A DNA stretch of 64,000 nucleotides from Crambe crambe (lineage: Eukaryota; Porifera; Demospongiae; Poecilosclerida; Crambeidae), in assembly GCA_963924555.1 (NCBI GenBank), contig OZ004594.1, positions 2,263,563-2,327,562 of the forward strand, in the 5' to 3' direction. Under the pieces are notes generated by a model. The model was not told where the DNA came from, ran no database searches, and was given only the letters and a program-made list of their open reading frames with translations. This document shows positions 34,775 through 44,400 of this stretch, piece by piece; the stretch's first letter is position 1, and every line of letters begins with the position of its first letter. The position numbers were made by a program, and so were the translations under genes.

Positions 34775-37473
34775 TCACATGATAGTCATGTGAGCTGCTA
34801 TTTCCTTGGGATCTGCTGGAGACATGGAGAGTATCTTTATTGGAGTTTTCTTCTGATCAGCTTGATGAACGGCAGACTGGGGAGGTTTAAATAACAAGAA
34901 TCTTGAAATGTAACACTGTAACTTAAAGTAACTACATCCATATCACCTTGAAATAAACTTTAAACAGTTCCAATTGCAAACTATTCTTGAGAGCTGTTCT
35001 TTCAGCATCAGTACTGTTTAGAAATTCTGCTGGCTGTAAAAGGTAAGTGTGTGAACAGAAAAAATGGCTCCATCTAATAGAACAGGTTGAAAGTGCTTAC
35101 TGTTAATCCAAGTATAGAGCTAGCAGCATGCCCTGCCAACCACACCCCTTCAATCCCTCCTGTGCAGTCGGAGAAAGAGACAAGGAGGTTGAAATGAGGT
35201 TCAAAGGAGAACAATCCATCCCATTCCTCTTTTTGAGCGAGGTCAGAGGCAGTCATGGAAGAGGTGGAACCATAAGAAGAAAGAGAGCCAGATGAAGCTG
35301 AAGGACAGTTCTTGTTGGAGCAAAATGTAGCACCTGGCTGAGCACGGTACTTGCACATGGAGCTGCAGTTTGCATCAATTAATGTGACAGCAGTATCCAA
35401 TACTAGGACAACTTGGTACCAATACAGTACATACCTTGTTAAATCCATGGGTAGCTAGCTACATATATCACGCTTGAATTTCCTAGCACCTACCATCTGT
35501 AGCACACCACTGTTCCTGTATCTTCAGTGATATTGAGAGTTGTGAGGTATGCAAAGAGTATTCCAGTGAATGATTTAGCCTCTGAAGAGCTGATTCCAGA
35601 GGTCCCCCAGGGGATGCTGGATCCTCTCTCCTGCTTTTCTTTTAGTTCCTCTATTTTGAACACTTCAGAAATATTCTCAACTAGAAGACAAGTATTGAAA
35701 TAAATTTTCTTTTGTTCAAAATTATGGCAACATAAGTTTACTGTTGTCTTGCGAGGCCATGCCCATGTCAAATTTAATCTCCTCTAATTCTGGACTTATC
35801 TCCACTGATTGGGAAAACTGGTAGAGCTGGTGGGCCTCTCTACAGTCTATAATAAGACTCATAAAGAAGGGAAAATAAAGAAAGAAGAAGAAAAAAGAAA
35901 AAGTAGGAAAAAGAAAAATATAGCACTCCCCGACCGGGAATCGAACCCGGGTCTTCCGGGTGACAGCCGGAGATACTGACCACTATACTATCGAGGACTG
36001 GCGGTGTCACATAATGTTATCATGCACAATATGACAGCTACTGTCATCCCCAATAAAGTACCAGGGTTTGTAGTGACGAGTGTCTTCTGGTCACATACAG
36101 CTGTCAGGCAGTTTCGGTAGTTATCATAGCTAATCTTCACATCGACAGCAAAAATAACTGAAGTAGGTATTCACTGTAATATTATAATTATTATGCATGC
36201 ATCTCACTGTTTTCTCTTGGAGTCCATGTTTGAGCCAGTTCAATGACCTCTTCATCCCATCTGCAGGATCCCAAATGATAAAATAAATATTAACAACAAT
36301 ACAATAGCCTCACATTAAAAGACTGAAAGTGGAACAGTCTTGGTCCATCAGTTTTACTTCACATTTTTTAAGCTCCTTCCCAGTTTTTGATGTCATTTCT
36401 TTCACCTTTCCTACCTGAAAAAAAAGAGTGAAAAAAAGGTTCATCAGTTATGATCTCATTAGGTAGTTTTAGCTTTCTTTTGAAAGAGTACTTGTGCCTT
36501 AAATTTGATCACTCACATGTCTGATAGCTGCCAGAATGTTAACATGAGTCCCATCAATCTTCTGCCCGTTGGCAGTAATGGAGGAGAGAGTGTGGCAGTC
36601 TGACACTGGACGAAGAGGAGCATGGGCCAAGGAAGAGAGTTTAGTGTAGCCTGGACCACTGGAGTACAGGGAAAGACTAGAATAAGTCTCGCTGACGTTA
36701 ATTTGGTAAGGGCTTGGGGTCCAAGCATTCCATCTTTCCTCCGATTCTCCTCCTGCCTTGCTCAAAATCTGACCATTTACTATTTGAACTGAAAGGGGTA
36801 TAGCATAACCTCTCAAAATGGATAATACCAACTCACCCACATCACATGCCTTGAAGCTCTCGTGTAGTTTTGTGATGTACCTGATATCTGAACCCCAGCA
36901 AGTGACATTGATATAGTCCAAAGGAGTGTCTCGCAGGGTAAAAGTAAAATTATACCTTTGACATCCCGCATCTAAATGAATCATACATTATGACTTGGTA
37001 GCTATTTGCATACTCACTTCTCTTATCAGGAAAAGAACGAATGCTACGCTTCATCACTACAATTCCAATAAGCCGCTATATTCAAACAGATATTATAAAC
37101 AATATTATTGCACAGGTATAGGTGAGTTTTTATATAGACTTACAGTGTTGGCTTGATGTGGACTCAACTCTTTAATTGTAGTCTTTTGGCATTGCTGCAA
37201 AGTCTCACTTTGACTAGCTCCTCCCATTCCTCTCTGTCCACTCCCTCCTCCTTCTTTAACATTTGAACCAGGGAGAGAGGCAAGCTGGTTTCTCCCCCAC
37301 TGACTCACTCCTTGACCTTGACCTTGGACATTTTGTCTGGACTGACTCTGGAAGGTGTTCGCAGGACTTGTTGTTGGGTGAGGGAAGCTGAAGGTTCTCT
37401 GCCGTTTAGCACTACTAGGCCTTCCTCCTGTTTCCGAGAAAGAGCTAAAATCTCCTCTACAAAAATTTGCCAT
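34775..37473 (-). CDS. MEIOB: MEIOB-like meiotic single-strand DNA-binding OB-fold protein
   Basis: Start MANFCRGDFSSF at 37473, with a disordered Gly/Ser/Gln-rich N-terminus. OB-fold exons follow. They include RYNFTFTLRDTPLDYINVTC with CWGSDIRYITKLHESFKACD (about 36830-36970); GQKIDGTHVNILAAIRHV; KCEVKLMDQDCSTFSLLMWD and EVIELAQTWTPRE; and FAVDVKISYDNYRNCLTAV. A later exon has a four-Cys zinc ribbon (CSSMCKYRAQPGATFCSNKNC, near 35330-35375) within the third OB fold. The tail runs KTPIKILSMSPADPKEIAA to a stop at 34775-34777. MEIOB partners SPATA22 and RPA on resected meiotic DNA. Splicing of the last two exons is inferred from frame only. A tRNA gene sits in one intron. Confidence 0.88.
35926..35997 (-). 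tRNA. tRNA-Asp(GTC), inside a MEIOB intron
   Basis: 72 nt on the minus strand. Acceptor TCCTCGA pairs with TCGGGGA, with discriminator G at 35926. Anticodon stem TCCGG/CCGGA encloses loop CTGTCAC (anticodon GTC). The T-arm is CCGGG TTCGATT CCCGG. Downstream on the minus strand there is T-rich sequence for Pol III termination (the A/T-rich run at 35880-35920). Confidence 0.96.
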
Positions 37474-37638
37474 AGCTAGCAAGTTCCTCCTGCATGCAAT
37501 GGATTTGAATTTCCCGCCGGCGCCATATGCATTCCCGCGCGCGCCGCCATAAGTGCATGTAGTGCGCGTGCGCATGTCATTTCTAATTTTTGGCATGTAA
37601 TAATTATTGGAATGCATAATTGTACCATATAATTGCTG

Positions 37639-39489
37639 TCATCCAAGTCCCACATCCAATGACATCATGATCACGAATCCCACTATTGCCCCAAAGGACG
37701 AAAGACGTCCATTTCCACTGCATAAAACCAAAACATCAAGCATGATGGCTGTGAATGCAATGATATTATGCTATAGGCCTACTTACAAAGAATAAGACTC
37801 AGGTATGATGTCATCGACCACTACGAACACCATAGCCCCAGCAGCAAATGCAAGAGCATATGGAAGCAGAGGCTCCACCAGCTGCAATACAATGAAGAGA
37901 ATAGAGATGTTGGGAGGTGCACTAGGAGTCCAGAGGAGCTTCATGGAACTTACCACTACAGCTGCTGTTCCAAGTATCCCAGCCACGGGCTCTACCATCC
38001 CACTAAGCTGCCCATACCTATACACCACACCGATCACAACACCTCAACCACGGATCCATGACCTAATGAAACTTAATTGTCAACTAGTAACTTACCAAAA
38101 GCTCTTCCATATATCCATGCCAGCAGCTCTCAGTGGAAGACTCACTGCCAAACCTTCAGGGAAGTTTTGAATGCCTATTCCAATAGCTAGGTTCCTACAT
38201 TAGAGAAAACAGGTCCCTAGTTAGTGATGAGGAAGTATGTTCAAATATATATACCGTGCACTTTCCAAAGTGGCAGATGCTGACTTCCCTACAGCTCCAA
38301 ATGCAACACCAACTGCTAGTCCCTCTAGATGGCATGGACGAGAGAATAATTAACAGGGCCCTCCCCTTCTCATTTCAATGAATCCTTAAGCATTTAAAAT
38401 GTCAATGAATAACTACCTGGAATATTATGGACTGTAATTGCTATAATGAGCAGGAGTATCCTCCTCCAACTGGTTACACCCTTTGACTCCTTGCTAACAT
38501 CATCTTGCTGAGACTGATGGACCTTTTGAGGTGGTGCTCTCGAACGTAGTGAACCCTGATCATCCATATCTTTCTGACGTTCAGGAATGTCAAATATCTG
38601 GATGATAATCCAAGAATAGACACCGAGTGATATTTAGTACCCTTAAACTCTCTTGTGAAAATATCAAGTGATCAGTTGTTACAAGTGGCCTCTCCTGTCT
38701 CTTTCTCTCTTACCTCTGTCTCATCCACAAATTCTCCTTCTTCGGCGTCACTGATGGAGTCCTGCTTCAGTCTCCTCTGAAGGGCAGGGGAAACCTTGTG
38801 GCTCCCCTTCACCCCTGATTCAGCTCCAACCCACTCACTGCTACTCTGCAATCAAGAAGGGACAAGCAACAAAGTATATTTGCAGATATACCATAATATC
38901 ATCATTGAACATGAGGGCAAGGAAGCTGGCAAATAACAAAAATTCCAAAAAGTATACGGGAAGGAGAAAGAGATGATGATAATGTGATCTGGGCCATACC
39001 TATAATATTTATAATATCATCTCACATGAATTAATATTCAGATACAATAAACGGCCTATAATCAGCTTTATAGTATTATTATAAGTAACCCTCATTGTAA
39101 ATATGGTAAAGGGTTGACTATGCCAGCTACATACACCCGTGAACTCTTTCCCCCCCACACACACACACACCATAAATGAGACATACCACTAGAGGTAATA
39201 AAAGGTCAGCCATGTATACAAAGAGAGCTCCTACAACGAACCCAAAGGAAATGGGTAGAAAGGTAAAGGATCCATAGAGACCGGAGCTTTCTGCCATCTC
39301 TATTGCTGGTGCCAAGAGAGACCAGTATGAGGCTGCTAGCATAACCTGGTGGGGATGTGTGTGGTAGTGGGGTGTGGTAGTAGCAGGGTGTGGAGTAAAA
39401 ATAGTGAGTAATAATTGTTCCATGATTACGGCAACTCACTCCAGCAGCAAATCCAAGGCTTCCATCTAGAATACGCCGTTGCTCCTATA

Positions 39490-39539
<50 letters not shown>

Positions 39540-39688
39540 GTACATGGATGTGTGATTACATTAGTGTGATTTCCCCATACTTTGTTTCCTTGGAAGAGAA
39601 AGACAAGAGCAGATCCTGCTGCTGTGAGTCCCCACGTCAGGAAAGTCCCCAATAAAGACTGCACCAAAGGATGGTAGCCTTCCAACAT
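37639..39688 (-). CDS. SLC39A11: ZIP-family zinc transporter, ZIP11-like
   Basis: About nine exons. It starts [20 protein letters not shown], continues [20 protein letters not shown] then [13 protein letters not shown], and has a polar cytosolic loop (exon about 38715-38846, rich in Ser and acidic residues). The ZIP metal-binding helices follow: [17 protein letters not shown] (H-N-x-x-E-G) and [17 protein letters not shown] (second metal site with Q-N-x-P-E-G). The last helices are [20 protein letters not shown] and [18 protein letters not shown] before the stop at 37639-37641. The HNxPEG / QNFPEG pairing and the N-terminus are typical of the ZIP11/GufA subfamily. The protein moves zinc toward the cytosol and is usually on Golgi, nuclear or plasma membranes. 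Confidence 0.93.
39492..39536. repeat. (GT)n microsatellite
   Basis: About 22 GT units in the first SLC39A11 intron. A CA run also lies in the intron near 39156-39172. Confidence 0.95.
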
Positions 39689-39907
39689 TTCTAACTAGCT
39701 GTTTACACCAAGTACTTCTGTACTTCTCAATCCTCGACTAGACTAGCTTATCCATTTCTATATGCACCCTTTACCTATTAATATTCAAAATGCGCGCGCA
39801 TTCCGTGGGAAACCTGGATTAAAAAATAATGTACATATAAAATAGCTACACCAGGATTAAAAAATAGAGCACAAGTTACTGCACAACTCGTTATGTACAC
39901 CAGGCTA

Positions 39908-41317
39908 CTATTTTTTCTTGCGCCTGCTCTGCCTCTTAATTACGCGTACAGTCTGATTTCTGAAACTGTTTCCACTGGTTGAACTCTGTCCAAAATTAAG
40001 ACTCGATATGTCTAACTGGTTTAGAGTGCTGGATGAGTTCTTGTCTTGGCCAAATTGGAAAGGGTTGCTAGCTTGTGGAATTCCAAGATTCAACTGTCTT
40101 GTTTCTTTGCTAGTTTGTGGATTTAACAGTCCTGATGGGATCGTCTCTTTTCTGCTTGCTTGTGGACTTCCAAGATTCAAAAGTCCTGATGAGATCGGCA
40201 CTTTTCTGCTAGCTTGTGGAGTTCCAAAATTCAATAGTCCTGATGAGATTTGTGGAGTTCCAAGATTCAATAGTCCTGATGAGATAGGCATTTTTTTGCT
40301 AGCTTGTGGAGTTTCAAGATTCAAGAGTCCTGACTGAATTGGCTCTTTGTTGCTAGCTCTAAAAACACTCTGGTCACTGCAAGTGCTAATCTGTCCATAG
40401 TTCTGACACAATCCGGCAATAAAAGGTGATGTTATAAAGTTGATATCAGCTTCAGAGTTAGGTTTCAAAATATCTGGTTGGGATGAGGTAGCAGCCAGTT
40501 CTTTCACCTGCTCAATTATAGATGCTTTCATCTTCAGAACATCTCCCTGGCTACTTGTCTCCAGGCTCTCTTTCAAAAAAGTGTGACAGCTCATTAATTG
40601 CACTTGGATGGTTTCGATCTTGTTTTTCTGGATTTCAAGTGCTTTTAACTTCTCTTGAATCCTTTGATTAAGCTGGTTTATTAACTCAGTCTTTCTATCA
40701 TTAAGGATTGCATGAATTTGTTCGATGCTGTGGCATATAAGTCCTTCAGTAGTTACTTGTTGGTCATGTATCTCTTGACGACGCTGATCCAAACCTACAA
40801 GCACTCTACTAACAGTTGTGAGTTGATTCTCTACAGACTCCAGTGATGGGGGTATCTCTCTCTTATACTTCTCATAACAGGAACCAATCAAGTCGCATTC
40901 ATGGTTTTGGTGCTTCTGGCCTTTGAGTGAGCAGTGACAGCAGATTAACTCCCCACATGTCTCACAGTACAGCTCAAGTTCCTTATCCTTGTGAATAGAG
41001 CATGACTGCTTACCCTGCCCAGATAGAAGCTTTCTTTGTTCTCTCAGCACTTCCAAGAGTTCCTTGACGTGAAATGCTGACTGGAAGCCTGTCACTCCAT
41101 TGGCTGGAATGGGTGTGACCTGACGACAGGTGGGGCAAGGTAAGACAAGTTGTCCTTGCTGGTCTCGAACTACCAGTCGCACAAGACAATCTCTGCAGTG
41201 AAAATGGAAACACTGGAGTTGCTTAGGGTCAGTATAGATTTCAAGACAGATGACACACTTGAGCCTTTCTTCCAGCTTTTCGATTGTAGAACTTGCTTCA
41301 GACATTTTCCAACACAC
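39908..41317 (-). CDS. TRIM-like RING/B-box/coiled-coil protein with C-terminal GLLN-repeat tail
   Basis: A single uninterrupted exon encoding 469 residues (465 from the second ATG). The RING finger is CVICLEIYTDPKQLQCFHFH with CRDC and CPTC (residues 21-65). The B-box 2 is CSIHKDKELELYCETCGELI followed by CCHCSLKGQKHQNHEC (about 106-140). A coiled coil covers about 150-275. The tail (about 310-450) carries repeats of SGLLNLGTPQASRKxPI with scattered FG dipeptides (NFGTP, FQFGQ, LNFGQ), ending in a basic RVIKRQSRRKKK. No NHL, SPRY or filamin domain is present. RING/B-box proteins are E3 ubiquitin ligases, often in innate immunity; no orthologue is claimed. The intronless structure in an intron-rich neighbourhood suggests retroposition or lineage expansion. 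Confidence 0.88.
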   Translation of the reverse strand: MCWKMSEASSTIEKLEERLKCVICLEIYTDPKQLQCFHFHCRDCLVRLVVRDQQGQLVLPCPTCRQVTPIPANGVTGFQSAFHVKELLEVLREQRKLLSGQGKQSCSIHKDKELELYCETCGELICCHCSLKGQKHQNHECDLIGSCYEKYKREIPPSLESVENQLTTVSRVLVGLDQRRQEIHDQQVTTEGLICHSIEQIHAILNDRKTELINQLNQRIQEKLKALEIQKNKIETIQVQLMSCHTFLKESLETSSQGDVLKMKASIIEQVKELAATSSQPDILKPNSEADINFITSPFIAGLCQNYGQISTCSDQSVFRASNKEPIQSGLLNLETPQASKKMPISSGLLNLGTPQISSGLLNFGTPQASRKVPISSGLLNLGSPQASRKETIPSGLLNPQTSKETRQLNLGIPQASNPFQFGQDKNSSSTLNQLDISSLNFGQSSTSGNSFRNQTVRVIKRQSRRKKK

Positions 41318-41418
41318 ACAAAACAGTTAATGCGCATGTGCAGTAAATTCGTGCTCATCACATGCGCAAATTCTACTGAGCATGCGCGCGAATGGATAGA
41401 AATTATAATGCCAGTCAT

Positions 41419-44400
41419 TCAAATATCAACAACTCGATCAACAGGTCGAGCTGTGCCTGTTCCTCGAACTTTAATGAAGTATTCTCTATCTGCTTTTGTA
41501 TTGATCCTGTCGATTGCACCTGCCACATGAGATAGTGACTGCAAAAGAATAAAAGAGATAGTTCATCATGGAATCCAAGGCCGGATCTGGGAATTTTTAA
41601 ATGGGGGGTTGTTTACCACACCCATGATCGGTGTGCTTATGAGTGTGATGAATTTCCTCAATCATAGATGATGGAGATATAGACAATATGAATATCAGGT
41701 GGAACCTGGGACCCAGCCTTCTGTCCTTTGTAAAGAGAGGTTCCTCTTTTGGAGGTTATTTATAGAGATGTGTCCTTTGTTGAGAGGTTTGTCCCCTGTC
41801 CTTAATTTATAAATTCATCGGACTGGATGTCCTATACATACTTGTGCACTGTTCTCATCCACTTCAATACACAAGTCAACATATTTCAGCATGTGGTTCT
41901 TCAAGAATCCCGACCTCTCTCCTTCTTGTTTCTCATAGTCCTGTGTGTGGTCACATAACACTCACACTAGTCACCTGATCATCATATGACAGTCATCAAA
42001 CTGACCTGGCATGCACTGATCATGCTTTCTACCCAATTCTGCTGTGCTTGGTTGTAATTCTCTTCCAACTTCTTTATGTCATCACCTAAAAATCATAAAG
42101 TGTATTGGACAGTTAAGTAGCCTCACACAATATTATGTGCGAGGTAAAGGGTCTGGGGAAAAGAGACTAGGACAAAGAATTTAGCTGCTTGAGCTTAATT
42201 TTTTAGAGTGAGAAATAAAATTTAATTTGTAGCTTTTCAAATTGTATATTTTTCCGTAGGGGCCTGGGAATAGAGACTTAAATTAATGTACATACTGTAC
42301 CTGCTATACTTATTCGCTTCTTTCCAGATTGTGGAAGTGGTTCAATATCTTTGGATACAGACTAAATTTGATAGAAAAATACTTTGAGTAAAACTCTCTA
42401 ACCAAAAATCAACTCTGATAACATCTTACACAGTCAGCTAAGCTATAAATTTTTATATGAAACTTACTTTTTTTAGCTTTGAGGACTTGCTGATAGATAC
42501 AGCTTTCATCTATAAAAAAAATTAATTAATTGATATAACTCGAAATGAAATGAGTCCTGTACCTTTTCAATGCTTGCATCTGCAGCTTGCACCTGCTTCC
42601 TTGATTTCTCCATGACTTGCTGGTGCTGGGGGATAAGAGGGGGATAAATAAAGGTGCCCCTTTAATTATTAAGATATTTTTTTTGAGAAGTCTTTTATGC
42701 ACATGAAAAAGTATTATTAATTGGACGCACATGCTTCCGAATCTTCTTTTGTGATTCTTTATACTCAAACAGAGGTTTCTCCATTTCTTTTAGAAGCTGT
42801 ACAGATTGAAAATGATCAATGGCGTTATGAAAATGGTGATACCTTAAGTATGCATTACTCAATATTATTGGCAAGCTATGTAAATTAAAATATGGTATCT
42901 GTTGAAGCTGCTCAAGTGACCATTATTATAAGCACACACTAACTAAACTTTCATTATTGTGTAATAATTTTAAGCGTTCAGTGTTCTCTGGTTACCTTAT
43001 CAGAATACTTGGTATGTGCTTCTGAGCGGTACCTGAGTTCTGCCTTCACTGACTGCCATGCCTTCCCTAACGTTCTGTGTGTGTAGTGAGAAAAGAAAAA
43101 GCTGTTACAACCAAGGATAAGTTAAACTCCCTTTTAACAACACAATACTCCCCAGGGCTGGATTATAAGCACTCTTTCTTTTTGCTATAATGGCACTTGC
43201 CAGTAAACAGAGTTAGAGTTATGAAATACAATTTCTTACCCTCCCTCCCCGTCACCAAGAGTTGATTTTGACAGCTTCAACAACGCCTTTGCGTATTGCT
43301 CCTCCAAAGCAGCCCTGCAGATAAAGCAAGCCACTTAGAATCAAGCTGCAAGAGCATCTCACAACATGGATATCTTTGGGACCAGAAAAAAAGATTATTT
43401 CATTCACATTGACAGAGTTTATTTACTACCCTTGAAAACAAGATGCATTGTGTGCATTGAACAAGATAATTATGTGCATCAGAGTATTTGAGTACAAGGC
43501 TTTGAAGAGTCGAGTTCAACATACAATAGTTACTGTGACTTCAAAAAGGAAGGGAGTATAACAGAGACACTTGCATTTTGTCCTTTGTAGAGAGGTTGTC
43601 CTCTTTTGGAGGTTATTTTGTATAGAGTGTATACCATTATAGCGAAAAATTTCGTGGGTCGAAATTTTCGTGGTTTTGCAAATATTGATGTGTGAACCAT
43701 AACCCACAAAATCCACGAAAATTTTTACCCACGAAAATATCGCGCTATACAGTGTTCAATACTACTTGTTGAGAGGTTTATCCTCTTTCTGAGTGTCCTT
43801 TATTGGAGGTTCCACTGCAGCTATCACTCATAACGATATTTCTTAACAGGCTAATTATAACTTGCCTTTCTCGAAAAAAATCTATCATGTCCTTCATAGA
43901 ATTCTTTCCATTTAGATGCTTTTCCAAGAGAATATCAAAGCCAGTTTGATCTCCTTTGTCAGCCTGCATCAGAAAAAAAAAACACTGTTATAAATATACC
44001 TGCTCTTTGTTCATAACTCACCCAGAAATGATCGACGTAGCTCACTTCAGTCGGGTTCAGGCGTTCTTGTGTGTCACCATTTTCCATAAATGTCAATCCA
44101 TTCACCTATTAAGCAAGCAGCAGTAAAGTAAGGCTTAACAACAACAATAACAACAACAACAACAACAATAACAACATCTATTTTCATGAACTTACCACAT
44201 AATATTTGGGTTTCTTAGATCTCTGCATGAAAGAAAGAAGAAAAAACAACAATAAAAGAAACAGTCAATTATACGCCCAGAGGCCCTAGGCCCCAGAGGC
44301 CCTAGGCCCCAGAGGCATCATGACCTCTCTATTTACTACACATTGCATGAGAGGGGACACATGATCAGGTTCACATTACTCTATTACTGTGTGTGTGAGG

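Noticed and set aside
39778-39907. Possible extra exon between SLC39A11 and the TRIM-like gene
   Set aside because: No frame with protein-like composition. The CGCGCGCAT motif is probably promoter sequence.
40008-40337. Plus-strand repetitive frame
   Set aside because: Antisense of the GLLN repeats of the TRIM-like gene.
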